A stretch of 64,000 bases of DNA from Morinoia aosen. Its lineage: Eukaryota > Arthropoda > Malacostraca > Amphipoda > Talitridae. Below, one piece after another: positions 50,999 through 62,486 of the stretch. The stretch covers positions 60,526,392 to 60,590,391 of the forward strand of contig CM059559.1 of assembly GCA_030386875.1 (NCBI GenBank). Direction: 5' to 3'. Made by a program: the position numbers and the translations under genes. A model generated the notes under the pieces. That model did not search any database and was not told the DNA's origin. It was given only the letters and a program-made list of their open reading frames with translations. How positions within the stretch are numbered: position 1 is the first letter of the stretch; the number at the start of each line of letters is the position of its first letter.

Positions 50999-51978
50999 TT
51001 GAACAATTTTAAACAATTTAAACAATTTATTTACCACAGGTGATACAGAGATAAAATGTTTCTTAAGTCTAGTAAAATGGTCAAATTTGAGTATAGCTAC
51101 CTGTGGGCCCGAATAAGTTCAGTGACTTCTAGGGCATCCTACCATCAAGGTTAGTCTTAGGAGTACAATAATGTTTAACCTAATTCACTTAAACTAGAGA
51201 CGCATTAGACTAATCAATGAGATAATTAACTCGAAATTAGATACTTCATTTCACAATATAGTTCATATGGACTAGATTTAATAGTTTATTCGACAAACGA
51301 TTCAAGAACAGACTGAAGATCGGCGGAATTACCCAAGGCAAATTACATTATTAGGACCAGTTATGTAGGGGACAAGGTTTGACTCTGTGATCTTACACGA
51401 CTAGTAATCTGATAGGAAGTGAGACTCAAGATTTTTTTTTGAATACTTTATAAGAATTACTTTCACGGATCTCCGCAGGTATTGAGTTCCAAGTTTTAGT
51501 TCCAACGAAGAGGATACTGTGTTGTGACCGAGCCTTTGAGTAATAAGGAAGCATGAATTTACTTCTATTTCGGGTTAAATGGTCGTGATGACCAGTTTGC
51601 GCAGTTAATAGTTGTTTTAGGCTATTGTCGCCATCATTTGTTAATGTTTTGTAAATGAAATTGCAAATGGAGATTTTGTAGAGATCCGAGAGCTTAAGTA
51701 TTCGTAAATTTTTGAATGAGTCATTTGTGTGAGCATTATATTCTAGATTCTTTACCGCTCTTATGGCTCTTTTTTGTAGGGTAAAAATTTTGTTGGTTTT
51801 ATTTTTATCAGTTCCGTGCCATGCTTCTATTCCGTATTGCAAGTATGGTGAAATGAGCGTTCGGTAGAGCATTTGTAAGGCTGTTTCAGGCAGGAAATTT
51901 TTAACTTTATTTAGGATTCCGATAGATTTTGATAATTTAGAACTAATATGAGAGATGTGCTCTTTAAAGGTTAAGTTG
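50999..51978 (-). mobile_element. LINE-1 copy 2, 5'-truncated
   Basis: Minus strand: the C-terminal region of ORF2 (from INLTFKEHISHISSKLSKS to about 51430) plus the 3' UTR, ending in TTGTTTAAATTGTTTAAAATTG repeats at about 51000-51025. It aligns with 20620-22495, without the SINE-like insert and without the solo LTR. A 5'-truncated copy with a complete 3' end is the usual product of LINE retrotransposition. Confidence 0.9.
51426..51978 (-). pseudogene. LINE-1 copy 2, ORF2 C-terminus
   Basis: About 185 codons open without a stop: FLPETALQMLYRTLISPYLQ, YGIEAWHGTDKNKTNKIFTL, LKLSDLYKISICNFIYKTL and SKFMLPYYSKARSQHSILF. This is the region after the RT thumb in CR1/Jockey-like LINEs. The frame ends in a run of T/A at about 51428. 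It serves as the reference for the two insertions in LINE-1. Confidence 0.88.
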
Positions 51979-53785
51979 ATACGAAACAATGTAAAATTGC
52001 CTCTAATATCAACCTCGCAGTCTAAGACGCAAATTAATTTGGATCTACTCGTTTTACTTTCAACCACAATCCCTCATTTCACTAGTTCCAACGTTCGTGG
52101 GCTCAAATTTTAATACGGGAGTGCACTAACTAGAGTGTTTTCAACAACGCATTACATGCACAATGTTTTCTTAACCACTTGTAATAAAATTCATTGTTAA
52201 AATCAGACCAACGCAGCGAAGAGAATGCATTTTCTACGCTCTTTTCTCCCAACTATTTGTTTCAAAAATTAACCGGTATAAGTATTACGATCCCCATGTG
52301 TAGATACCAAGTCAAGGTCTTAATTTTAAGATATTTGAAAGCACTTTTTCACTCATATTGAAACATTTGAACATGCGACGTAGTTCAATGGCAATTTTTA
52401 CTTTCCTACGCTTTTGTGTACAATAAGACGAAATCATTTTCGGTGTGTAACTTTTCGTATTGTTTCAGCTATGCAGCGAATATTATGGACTCATGATCCA
52501 ATATAAGCGCACCCTAACATGAGTGTTTTCAACTATGTGTCACAGGGATTTTATTCTCTTAGTTTCTCACATTTATTTTTCATTTCCAAAACCAAATTTA
52601 TTACCGCAAAGAAGGAAGGATGTTAATGTGAGGGTATTTCAGTATCTACTTTATCTTTTTTCGTTCTTATTAAAACATTTTTAAAAAAGGCCACGGATTC
52701 GACGAATGTCATAACTTTAAAGAACATCATTTTTTAATCTAATTCTGGTCTCAAATTGCTGATGTTAGTTTTGTGTGGTAAACTCTTTTTACCTTCTTAC
52801 TCTCGTGAATACATTGTGACAACACTATTTTGGATAGTTAACTTTTCGTACGGTTTCACCTATGTTGAAAATGGTACGGCGAGCAATGTACAACAATACT
52901 TTCATGTCTTCGACTCCGATGAACTCTTTGCGCCAGTACTATTAGCGTAAGTAAGAAATATCATAACCATTTTCTGTTTTGTTATAGCGAATATTATATT
53001 CTTTCCGAGCTCACCACTTGGCACACTGTATGAAACGTCAGTGCGAAAAATTGTCCCAAATTCCGATTGTCGACCTCATAGTTCTAGACGCAAAATAAAT
53101 CAGATCTGCTCATTTTACTTCTAACATCAATCCCTCACGCTCGTATCACTAGCTCCTATGTTCTTATGCTCATATTTTCAATACGGGTACGCACTAACGA
53201 GAGGGTTTTCAGCAATGCGTCACATGAATTATGTTTTCATTGTAACTTGTATTTAAATGCATTACCAAAATATGACTACCGCAACGAAGAGGAACGCATT
53301 TTTTTCGTGCTTTTCTCCAAATCCTGTTTCGACAATTATCATGGGTATTACGATAACCATGTATAAATAGCAATTAAAGGTCTAAATCATTTGTTTTAAC
53401 ACTTATCATGGATATTGCGATAACCACGTATGAACAGCAATTAAGGGTCTCTATGATAAGGTATTTGAATGTGTTTTTCGCTTTTATTTCAACACATGTG
53501 CGCACTAATGAAAGTGTTTTTCAAATGAGCGTCGCAAGGATTGTGTTCTCTTAGTTACTTATATTTAAATGCACTGTCAAAATCAGATTAGGCAAGGAAG
53601 GAACTCATTTTTGTCGTGCTTTTCTGTCAATAATTTTTTGTTTCAACATTTTGCACAGGTACTACGATACCAATGTGTTATTATCAGTTAAGGATGTTAA
53701 TGTTAAGGTCTTTTAAAAACCAATGTATCAACATTTCATGTTATCCTTTATTGGAAATAAAATGTTTTTTTTCTTTTCTTTTTCT

Positions 53786-54392
53786 TGAACGTCAAGTGTG
53801 CCAGTCTTTCTCAACCTAGAACTGAATATGTTTCTATAAGAGTATTTTTTGTGACTATTAAATGTCAAGGCAGATACTAGCATCTATGTACTCGTTGTCC
53901 TGTGAGCAGTTCAACTTGAAATGGCACACCATTTCAAGGAACGTAATCGTTCATATTATGTTTTTTTAATCTGCGACTGTCCTACGGCTGAATAAGCCAT
54001 CGGCTTGTCTGTGAGATTGGTTGAAATGCTAGTTCTCCGTGCCTGTTATAATGTTAAGAAGTGCCTGATGTGGATGGTGAGAATAATACAGTCGTAACCT
54101 GAACACTCCAGTAGGATTTGTTCAGCCGTGTGGTCCATAGAGTGATACCTCTATGTTAAAGACCTAATCAGTTCTAAAATCCCATCCACAGGTAGAGTAA
54201 AATAAGTTAGTCCCACTCGGAAGATAGTAGTTGGGAAACAGAAGACCTATATTGGAACGTAGAATTCCGCCCCCATATCTTGTGAGTATATTATAGTGAA
54301 GTGTCGTCAGGTTGTCCCCTTGAATACCTTAGCACTGAAACCTGTATCCACAGCAGCATTGAATTTCCGTGAACCGCTGGGTTTCTAGTCTA
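53786..54392. other. No gene recognised
   Basis: Unassigned sequence between the dispersed repeat and the ~100-bp tandem repeat. No frame over 60 codons. Confidence 0.4.
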
Positions 54393-54667
54393 GTTCTTGT
54401 TATGAATCTAGTATTTGGTGAGCATAATGCTTTTCTCTATCTCATTTCTATGTATTTAATGTGTCACACTCTGTGAATATCTGGGACTGTTATGGTTCTT
54501 GTATTGAACTTAGCCTTTAGTGAGCAATGCTTTTTCAGCTCATCTCTATGTATTCAATGTGTCACATTCTGTGAATCTCTGGGTCCGTTTTTGGTTCTTG
54601 TATTGAATCTAGCCTTTGGTGAGCAATGCTCTTTCAGCTCACCTCCATTTATTCAATGTGTTGTGAG
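54393..54667. repeat. ~100-bp tandem repeat, 2.7 units
   Basis: Units start with GTTCTTG(T)AT...GAATCTAG at 54393, 54495 and 54594, so the period is 99-102 bp. Shared blocks are TTTGGTGAGCAATGCT, TTCAGCTCATCTC and CAATGTGTCACATTCTGTG. The second and third units are more alike than the first. TAGCCTTTGGTGAGCAATGC recurs. No coding meaning. Confidence 0.85.
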
Positions 54668-55029
54668 CTCCTCTCAATTGGGTGTTTTCTGACTTTCACA
54701 TAGACGTTGTCATTCTCTGGAACTAGAATTTCACTAGTATGAGTTGATCTAGCGCGCATACGTAAATGTTGAACTTTCATACATGTGTGATAGATCCTTG
54801 TCATTAGAATGTGTTACCTAGACTCGATAATAGTTAAACGCCCTTTGTACCTTGCTAGGTTTTTTCTCATTTATTTGTTGAACTTAAAAATGTCCTTGTT
54901 GTGCAGTTTACAGTGTCTTCGGATCCAAATGAAGAAACTGAAGTGTGCGCCTATTCTTCGGTACCCGTTGAAACCCATAATTCAGGCTCGTGACGCGAAG
55001 ATAGCAAATCTGCTGTCGAGCCGTGTCAG
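54668..55029. other. No gene recognised
   Basis: Unassigned; leads into Gypsy-3. The frame at 54809-55060 has no known domain and enters Gypsy-3 sequence only at its end. Confidence 0.4.
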
Positions 55030-56257
55030 AGGGTATCCTCACCCTTGTGCAGTACTCTAGATGGGCAGCAGCCATTGTTCTTGCCTTCAAATCGGATCAA
55101 GGCATCTGAATTTGTGAAGAATACAAGCTAACAGTGAACAGGGCCACTCGGCTTGATCCTTAGCCGATACCAAAGTTGGTTATATACTCCAAGCTAGACA
55201 TGTCTCAGGCATATGCCCAGTTGCCCTAAGAGGAAGAATTCAAAGAGCTGACCGTGATAAACACCAACAAGGGTCTGTTTGCTTATAACCGACTGAATTT
55301 TGGCATTGCATCCGCCCCCGGAATCTTTCAGCGTGCCATGGAAGGACTAATACAGGGCCTTCCAAGAGTGTTTTGCTATGTGGATGACATCCTAGTGAGT
55401 GTTACTAATGAGCAAGAGCACTCCAAGCGTCTCCATCAAGTCTTATTCAGACTAAAGGAGGCAGGGCTAAAACTGAAAATGAACAAATGCCAAATAGGAA
55501 TGTCACAGGTTTCCTACCTCGGATATCAAATAGACAAAGATGGGTTGCACCCTACTGCAGAGAAAGTAACAGCAATCCATAATTCACCTGTTCCAACTAA
55601 TGTGACTCACCTGAGAGCCTATTTGGGGCTGCTAAACTTCTACAGAAAATTTCTAAAATCATCTGCCCATATGTTACAATCCCTAAATGCGTTACTGATG
55701 GATAAAACCCCTTGGAAGTGGGATGCAAGTCAGGAGAGGGCATTCCAGAAACCTAAACAAGCCCTGCTGGACTCGCAGACCTTAATCCACTTTGACCCTA
55801 ACCTACCCAATGTGGTAGTGGCTGACAGTAGTGCGTATGGAGTGGGAGCGGTGCAGTGTCATCTTATTGATGGAATTGAACGCCCGGCCTATTTTGCCTC
55901 CCGAACTCTAACACCAACAGAGGTAACTACTCCCAGGCTGAGAAAAAAGCCATGGCTATGGTTTTTGCGCTACGGAAATTCCGTTGCTACCTGTGGGGAC
56001 AGGAATTCACAGTGATCACCGACCACAAACCTTTATTAGAACTATTTGATCCAGGTAGAAGCATCCCTCCGATGGCATCCGGGCGCATTCAAAGGTGGGC
56101 ACTTCTGCTGCAATCCTACAAGCTCACCTTGCGTCACCGGTCGGGCGTACTGTCTGACCCAGCTGATGCTCTCAGTTGTCTACCCTTGACAACTCCAGAG
56201 GAAGCCACGCCCATCCCAGCAGAATGGACGTCCCACGTCCCTTGTAAACTTCGTTGA
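55030..56257 (+). pseudogene. Gypsy-3 RT and RNase H (broken)
   Basis: The 5' RT part (55030-55250) has stops. From 55254 the frame reads KGLFAYNRLNFGIASAPGIF, the active site YVDDILVSVTNEQ, YLGYQIDKDGLHPTAEKV and the RNase H start VVVADSSAYGVGAVQCHLID with ERPAYFASRTLTP. A frame change near 55925-55990 leads to 55952-56257 with FTVITDHKPLLELFDPGRSI and RHRSGVLSDPADALS. This copy has the RNase H motif without the insertion seen in Gypsy-1. It therefore shows the undisturbed form of that junction. Confidence 0.9.
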
Positions 56258-57636
56258 GTCGGCTCCGGTCCCCAGCACCCACATTCGCGACGGCACCCTA
56301 AGGGACCCAGTACTCTCGAAAGTATACAAATACTGCAAGGTCGGCTGGCCTTCGACAGTAATTGGGGACTCCGATTTCACTCCGTACACTTCAATAGGAG
56401 GGGAGATGAATTGTCCACACAAAATGGCTGTGTGCTCTGGGGAACAAGAATTATTGTACCCCAAGCCCTCAGACATGCTATTGCGGATGAACTTCACTCT
56501 GCCATGCAGAATCACCCAGGATGAAGGAACCAGCCCGCAGCTACGTGTGGTGGCCCCATTTGGACAAAGGCCTCTAAGTAATGCAGCGAGTGCCTGAGCA
56601 CCCGAGCATCACCGACAAAAGCTGAACTCCATTCGTGGGAATGACCGGCGAAGCCTAGGCATCGCACACACATCGACCTTGCGGGCCTCATGGACGGAAA
56701 ATGCTATCTAGTGATCATGGATGCACACCCGAAGTGGGTTGAAATTTTTCCCACAACTACTACTACCTCTAGTGAAACGATCTCGGGCCTCCCTGAAACA
56801 CACTTTTGCGACGTTTGGATTTCCGGTGACAATTGTTTCGGACAACGCAACGTGTTTCATAACGGCAGAATTCCAACAATTTGTGAAGGCGTATGGCATG
56901 CGGCATATTACGAACGCACAATACCATCCTTCAACTAATGGCCTGGTGGAGCGCATGGTACAAACGCTGAAGAAGAATATACGAAAGTCAACGGAACCCC
57001 TGCGCCTAGCACTGAACAGGTTCCTGGTCAACTATCGGCTAACACCCCACACGACAACAGGTGTTACGCCCGCCGAGCTAATGTTGGGCAGGAAAGTTAG
57101 CTCTCGTCTTGATCTACTTTGGCTGTCAAAAGCAATCGCGTCCAAAGCTGCTCGACGCCAGGACGCCCAGTAGAGATATCACCCAGGGTCTCGCTCGGTT
57201 GATATTCCGCCGGAGTCACTCCGTGATGGTTCGTCAATATACGGCGGGTTCCCTGAAATGGACCTCTGCTACCATCGTTGAGAAAACAGGTCCGGTATCC
57301 TACAAGTGCCAACTGCAGGGAGGAGAGGTCATTCGTCGACACCATTATAATGTTATTACCTGCTCGAATACCATCCCCAAACCAAGGGAACAACCTACGG
57401 AGGAAACAGTGCTGATTCCACAATCTGCTCGAAATCCATACCTGACACCTCCGACTAATGAACCTGACCCAGAAACACCTTACTACTTGAATCCCACCCA
57501 GGAGGCAATGATGCACGAGCCTCCAAGTGCTAACATCTCACGCAGGTCTAGCCGGGCTCGGAAACCTGCTGTGAGAATGGACCTTTGGGATTACCTAGAG
57601 ACAAAGGGGATTGGGTTACGAGGGGGTGGTTTCTAA
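56258..57636 (+). pseudogene. Gypsy-3 integrase (broken)
   Basis: The zinc module is in degenerate frames near 56480-56600. The core includes WVEIFPTTTTTSSE (56730-56770), TIVSDNATCFITAEFQQF with the second Asp, and YHPSTNGLVERMVQTLKKNI with the Glu. The frame starting at 56721 stops at 57173, but the other frame (57109-57636) continues with SVMVRQYTAGSLKWTSATIV and the C-terminal tail RRSSRARKPAVRMDLWDYLE, which runs past the point where the other copies stop. Several one-base frame changes. Confidence 0.87.
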
Positions 57637-57651
57637 TTAAGGAGGGAGAGG

Positions 57652-58143
57652 TGTAATATAGTGTAAAATGTGTGACTAGTTAGACAGACCTAATGTTGGC
57701 AACGCTGCTGGTGGCAACACCAGCAAGCCAGTTCCCTGCTAGCCTTGGTGTCGCCAACAGTATATGTCGGCTAAGTGTGTTTTCTAAGTTAATAAGATAC
57801 GGCTAAGTACTTACTCTAATTACTTCTAACTACCTACCTCTAACTCGTATTTCATTCCCATATTCCATTCTATTCTTCCGCTCTAATCTCGCTTCGCCGC
57901 CTTATAGTTGAGTATTTAGAGTTAAGAAGATATCTCAAAGGTGAATGAACTATTTAATCTATGTGATGCAATTGCTATGTACTATGCGTATTGATGTCAA
58001 TATTTAGGGATGTTTATTGTCATGTGTGCTCTGCCTATTGATGTCTATGCCAAGTGGGGCCTAGCGTGGGATTGCTGTGCTTTTGGTATAGGCTCCTGTT
58101 TGATTAATTATTATTAAAAATAATATTCTAGGTGGGCAACACA
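57652..58143 (+). repeat. Gypsy-3 3' LTR
   Basis: Starts TGTAATATAGTGTAAAATG and ends ATTCTAGGTGGGCAACACA, about 492 bp. The first 60 bp resemble the LTRs of Gypsy-1 and Gypsy-2 (GTTGGCAACGCT); the rest defines a second LTR type, found also at 11431-11574, 16549-16617 and 22518-22572. Confidence 0.85.
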
Positions 58144-58628
58144 ATAATTACTAAATACGAAAAGACTAAAATCAAGATTTGAGGGGTAACTAAGGTAAGG
58201 CACTCCAATGCAATGAAAGAGCACCTGCATCCGCGTAAATCCTCTTCCCCTTGTTTCCAAACTTGCCATAGGAATCAAGAAAATTGCTCTCCAGCATGAC
58301 CTAAACTTTATTACACGTTATTTTAGCGAGAAGATGACGTCCACGCTTCGTGAAAACATGGCCGTCTTTCTTTCAGGAATTTATCGTTGCTTCAATAATA
58401 CTTTGTGCAATACAGGCAAGAACCTGATCTAATGTACTACAAGAAATACGAGAAAATCAAATTTATTTCTAAAGAGTTGTTACATGAAATTTACTACAAC
58501 ACATTCACTTTTTAAATATTCTCAATAGAAAGATCTTTAATTGTTAAAAAAAATAACAAATGAGATGGACGATAGCCGTTTCAGGGGTTAATTCTGGTAA
58601 TATGAAAACAATAAAAATAATTTCTCTG
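58144..58628. other. No gene recognised
   Basis: AT-rich sequence after Gypsy-3. No frame over 60 codons in either strand that begins and ends here. Confidence 0.4.
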
Positions 58629-58798
58629 TAAAGGGGCTTTCACACAATCAGTTTTTCCTTCTCTCACACTGACACTCACAGCTCCGCAACACCATATTTG
58701 GGCATGCGTGCTCTCGTTTCTTTCTACTCGGCACTCATTGACTGACGGGGTTTGACCGTTTAACTGCTTCTTTGCTTCTATTTGTGAGTCAGTTTCTG

Positions 58799-58834
58799 CC
58801 ACGGTAGAGGAAACTCTAGTTTCCTCTACCGTGG
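58799..58834. repeat. 36-bp near-perfect palindrome
   Basis: Two 17-bp arms, CCACGGTAGAGGAAACT and its complement, are separated by two bases (CT). The symmetry is exact over the arms. It lies 170 bp inside the left end of the candidate transposon, between two unrelated short frames. It could form a cruciform. Confidence 0.95.
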
Positions 58835-59814
58835 TTTGTGCCGACCCGGCGTCTAGTAAGGGTGGTTGCTGTCTCTCCTCCGTATCAAATGGTCTTAGTG
58901 CTGGCTGCGCAGAATTTTAGAAAATTTACATTTACGAACACCGAGAGAAAATTTAAATCTTCGAACAGCGATAGAACCATTCTGCACGTTCGCTTGATTT
59001 CCAGAACCGCTCGCTTCCGGATTTTAGGTATTTAAACCCGGCGAACCGAACAGATGACGCCAGTCATGTAAGAGAACCGTTTGAGTATTGTGTATAGACT
59101 GCAGAGAAGGAAATGTAAGTAACCAGTGTAAAAATATTAAGCAATGTGAGCTAATTAAGCTGTTGTTCCTTGTGTCTAGACATGTATTTGTATTGTGCAT
59201 TCAGCTGGAGAGTGGCAGTAAATCCTGTGACCCAGTGAGAGCTGTTGGAGACTTCAAGTACTGGTGGTTTGGAATATTTGCTGTCAAAACCTTTCTATTG
59301 TTTGTTCCCACAATTCTAGTTACATTGGTGATCGCCATTCGAGGTGCCGATGTTAGGTAAAACAATCAAGGCAGCCTCAGACAAGCAACGGCCACGGTGG
59401 AGTCCTTATCTCTGAAACTCTCCCCACCTCCTAGGTCAAGGCTGCCACAGTCTTTGCCCGGTCGCGAGAAGCGATGGCTTTTTTCAGCTATTTTCGTGAG
59501 CAGCCGGCTCTGTGGAAAGCGGAAAGCCACAATACGAGAGCAGAGATCTAAGAAGAAAGTCGCTCAAACAAGTGATTAAAGCAATGAAGCAACACAGTAT
59601 TAGTTTAGATCTGAATAGTTCCAAGGAAAAATATAACACGCCTCGAAGCCAGCTTAGGAAAGAATTTAGAACAGTTGCTTCCAAGAAATCTATTGTCTTG
59701 CCGAGGATAGAGAGAAAGAAATGAAAAAAGAACGTTTAGGTAAAAAAAGTTGACGCATGAGATGCATGACAACATATTGGATTCGAAAAATTTGTTAATA
59801 TAAGACGTCCTTAG
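58835..59814. other. Interior of candidate transposon, no gene recognised
   Basis: Frames at 59088-59360, 59397-59579 and 59512-59724 (60-90 codons) carry no known motif. The last is basic (RRKSLKQVIKAMKQHS; VASKKSIVLPRIERKK), but no zinc or DDE motif is visible. TACTGGTGGTTTGGAATATT is a unique segment. Confidence 0.4.
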
Positions 59815-60245
59815 ACAAACGTTTCACACGAGGCGTACTAATAGACAATCTTTACGTGGTGTAATAACAGACAAACTATACTAGATGTACGAATAGCAAA
59901 CAATACGAGGTTTATTGATAGACAAACGATACGTGGTGTACTATTAGACAAACTATACGAGGTTTACTGATAGACCGTATCAGGTTTACTGATAGATTGA
60001 TACTGATCCGAGGTGTACTAATACATAGACAAACTATATGAGGTGTACTAATAGACAATCTATATGAGGTGTACAAATAGATAAACCGTACGATGCGTAC
60101 TAATAGACAGAGTATACGAGGCGTACTAATAATTTAACCGTGTTAAGGGCTAATTAAATCAAAAATTTTATCTCTTGAATATTTTATTCTTCAAGAGATG
60201 GCTAACAACTTATAAATAATAATATACTTATTTTAGCATAAATAT
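59815..60245 (-). repeat. Dispersed repeat with 26-bp minisatellite, copy 3, inverted
   Basis: About twelve units, on minus, of the same family as 11144-11325 and 30195-30602 (GAGGCGTACTAATAGACAA). The flank at 60135-60230 equals the 5' flank of copy 1 and includes an exact hairpin, ATCTCTTGAA at 60170-60179 and TTCAAGAGAT at 60190-60199 with a 10-base loop. Units are more diverged here than in copy 2. Confidence 0.85.
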
Positions 60246-61655
60246 TTATGGCACCTGATCTATATAGATAGCACCCATGAGGGGATAGCACCTTATTTAA
60301 AAGGGTGTTTTTTCAGTATTCGTAATTATGTGAGAAAAAATTATTTATTTTGTTAAAAGCATATCATAATGCATACGTCTCGTTGTAGTGTCAGCGCCAT
60401 TTACAAAGGATTTCCATTATTATTTAATATCCACACAAGAAATACTGCAAAGGTAAATTATTTTTATTTATTAGAATGCAAACCATTCAATTTTCAGCCA
60501 TAAGTACGATTTCAATAATTTATCCTGTATTTTCATGATAAATTAAAAATCTTTGCATTTGATTTCTCATCAATATTTAATTTCAGCGTGAAAATGTTTC
60601 AAGAAGCAAATCTAAGCGTTTATTAGTTAACCCGTACTGCTTTCACATTCACACATTATATTAGATCCTATCACGCCCCTCAGGGGGATACAACTATTGT
60701 ATCTACGGGAATTAGCGATCCCAGGGGAACTATGTGAGGGCCCGAGGCCCAGGTTAGGTAGGCTTCCTATTTTTTTGTAATAAAATAGGTTTTTGTTTTG
60801 TTACGAACCATCTTTTTTTTGGTTCACTGCGGTCTTGTTTTTCAGTACCTACTACTTTTTTCTTCAACTTTTTTCTTGTTTCATGAACTTCTTTCCTAGC
60901 TTACTGTTTCTGTGCACTTTGGGCATAGATTCCGCGTTCCCTCAACTCCATACTAAATGGTGCCTTCCTCTTTCCTCTCTTAGAACATCTCTGTCGTGGT
61001 TAAGGGAGGCTAAAACTTTCTTATATAATAATAATAGATCCAGTCACGCAGTAACAGGAAAGGTTTTTTATTTTATTTCTGTGCCGATGCCAGATTTCCC
61101 CATGTATTCTATCATACAGTTCTGATAAATATGCGTAAGATTTAAATTGCTATTTGGATTACCCTAGTTACTGTGATGGTAAGAAATGAACGAATGTAGT
61201 TCTTCACGAAAAAATTGAATTTAAAACTGAAAAGAACGGATGAAATATATTACCTACACTTGAAGTTATTATGAAGTAGATTATTGCATTCGTATTAATT
61301 GTAATATTTGTTGGATTTTGTGTGACGATATATTACATATACTGAAACAAGAAAGGAGGGAAGCGCAAATAATTAGTGAACTGCAAATCCGTTTATAATT
61401 CCCATTTTGTAAATGTTTAGCCAATCAGTCTGTTACCCTCTATCTATTTAAGGAGTATCTTCTTTATTTTAACCGCCAAGGCGATCAGTAAGCTTGCTTG
61501 TGCCACGGCGAACCTTTCCCGACAACGTATGGTGAAGTACTGCAAACTATAAAGCTTGCCAGCGACGCGCCACTTCAGTCACGAGTACGTACGTATGAAC
61601 GGGAGTACTTTGACTGCAGTCTCCACTTCAGTCATTGAGTTTAGTCAAACACTGA
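60246..61655. other. AT-rich stretch, no gene recognised
   Basis: Includes a frame of 110 codons at 60793-61125 rich in Phe and Ser with no known domain. The rest is AT-rich. TA-rich palindromic CTATATAG sits at about 60262. Nothing supports a gene. Confidence 0.45.
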
Positions 61656-61676
61656 TCGTGTGAAAGCCCTATGGTC

Positions 61677-62012
61677 TCTGTCAGTGCGAGAGGGCGCTGC
61701 AAAGGTGTGCACGCCAGCTGAGTGAAACAGCCCTCTTGGCGGTGGTCGGCGGACGGACGTGAGCGTGGCGCAGTGTCCTTACAACAGCGGTAGAGTGAGC
61801 ACGGAGCTTACGTTCTTGGCATTCGAATTGCGCCTTTGTGTATACCGTGGGGCAGTGATAGATCTGCGTAGTTGCGTATCAACTGGAGTTGTCCGAGTGA
61901 GAGAGTGGTCGGCGACTCGTGGAGTGATTTGCTTGCTCCTGAGAGGAAGGGAGAAAGCTGCATCACTGAATGGTCGTACAGTTGGAAGAGCGTCGAACCT
62001 TTGGCACAGTTC
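61677..62012. other. GC-richer stretch before LINE-2 fragment
   Basis: No gene identified. A frame starting at 61759 runs on into the LINE-2 fragment in the wrong phase, and one starting at 61872 enters it in the LINE-2 RT phase by chance. The base composition differs from the AT-rich neighbours. Confidence 0.4.
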
Positions 62013-62486
62013 TCAGACAGTACGCGTAGAAAGTTATATAAAGATCATGAGAAGATCCTACGAAGAAAAATTAGGGAAGCAAAACGAGACTACTTCCACA
62101 ATGAACTATTAGCGTCAAAACAAAACCCAAAAAGAACTTGGGAAATCATTAGAAAAGTTGCTCAGTTTAAAAATTTACACTGCAAAAGCCTTTTGACGAT
62201 TGACAAAAAAACGGCGATTGACTTTAGCCCTTTATTCTCTTAAGTTGGCGAAGATGTTTTCGAAGAATTATCCAGAGCAGTTTAAGACACATATACAGGT
62301 GCAAATCTGAGCGATTTTTCATCCCCAAATACTAGAAACAAATGGAGACCAAAGCCGGTTAGTGTCATAGAGATACGAAAATTCTTCTACTTACTAAAAA
62401 AATACTAAAGAGACTGGAAATAAGGGAATAAACCTCCAATATCTTAAAGACAGCTTCCCTGTCACAGTACTTCTCATTCGCTTGAT
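62013..62486 (+). pseudogene. Internal LINE-2 fragment (RT linker region)
   Basis: Matches 26870-27343 of LINE-2: DSTRRKLYKDHEKILRRK-like sequence, EAKRDYFHNELLASKQNPKR and TWEIIRKVAQFKN. Stops are frequent after 62200. Neither the 5' end nor the 3' end of LINE-2 is present, so this is not a simple retrotransposed copy. It ends at the AAT microsatellite. Confidence 0.9.

Larger units (their letters stand above)
50650..53785 (+). repeat. Degenerate dispersed repeat with internal direct repeats, split by LINE-1
   Basis: Segments at about 52006-52380, 52500-52660, 53065-53390 and 53490-53700 share blocks such as TTCAATACGGG-like sequence, GAGTGTTTTCAA, CGTCACA and CGCAACGAAGAGGAACGCAT. Two long units begin about 1.06 kb apart (52006 and 53065). 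The part at 50800-50930 (ATGTTGAAAATCTTACGGTTC, CCGGTGAACTTTTTTG) resembles 52860-52930. The 3' end (GGAAATAAAATG before a T run) resembles that of the minisatellite repeat. LINE-1 sequence interrupts it at 50999-51978. No coding potential. Confidence 0.65.
55030..58143 (+). mobile_element. Gypsy-3: 5'-truncated Mag-like element with 3' LTR
   Basis: Begins in RT at sequence equivalent to about 1885 of Gypsy-1 and continues through RNase H and integrase to the polypurine tract (GGAGGGAGAGG) and an LTR of about 492 bp. It is more divergent in the LTR than Gypsy-1 and Gypsy-2, but shares the LTR type with the split LTR at 11431-22572. Gag, protease and the 5' LTR are absent. Many stops. Confidence 0.9.
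58629..61676. mobile_element. Candidate DNA transposon with inverted ends, non-autonomous
   Basis: The left end AGGGGCTTTCACACAATCAG and the right end CTGATCGTGTGAAAGCCCT (about 61656-61674) are inverted complements with one mismatch over about 18 bp. Subterminal sequence is also inverted (ACTCATTGACTGACGG at about 58730; TTCAGTCATTGAGT at about 61627). About 3 kb between them hold no recognisable transposase. The target duplication is unclear; bases beside the ends are TGTAAA and ATGG. A PIF/Harbinger-like element is one possibility. Confidence 0.45.

Noticed and set aside
58581-58802. 73-codon minus frame that ends in the palindrome
   Set aside because: No recognisable domain; the frame only exists because of the local composition, and the palindrome cuts it.
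59088-59360. 90-codon frame with hydrophobic segment as a host gene exon
   Set aside because: No domain, no clear splice sites at both ends, and it lies inside the candidate transposon.
60660-60730. Possible tRNA-like fold (CCCCTCAGGGGG and neighbouring stems)
   Set aside because: The stems do not form a cloverleaf of usual length and no A or B box is present.
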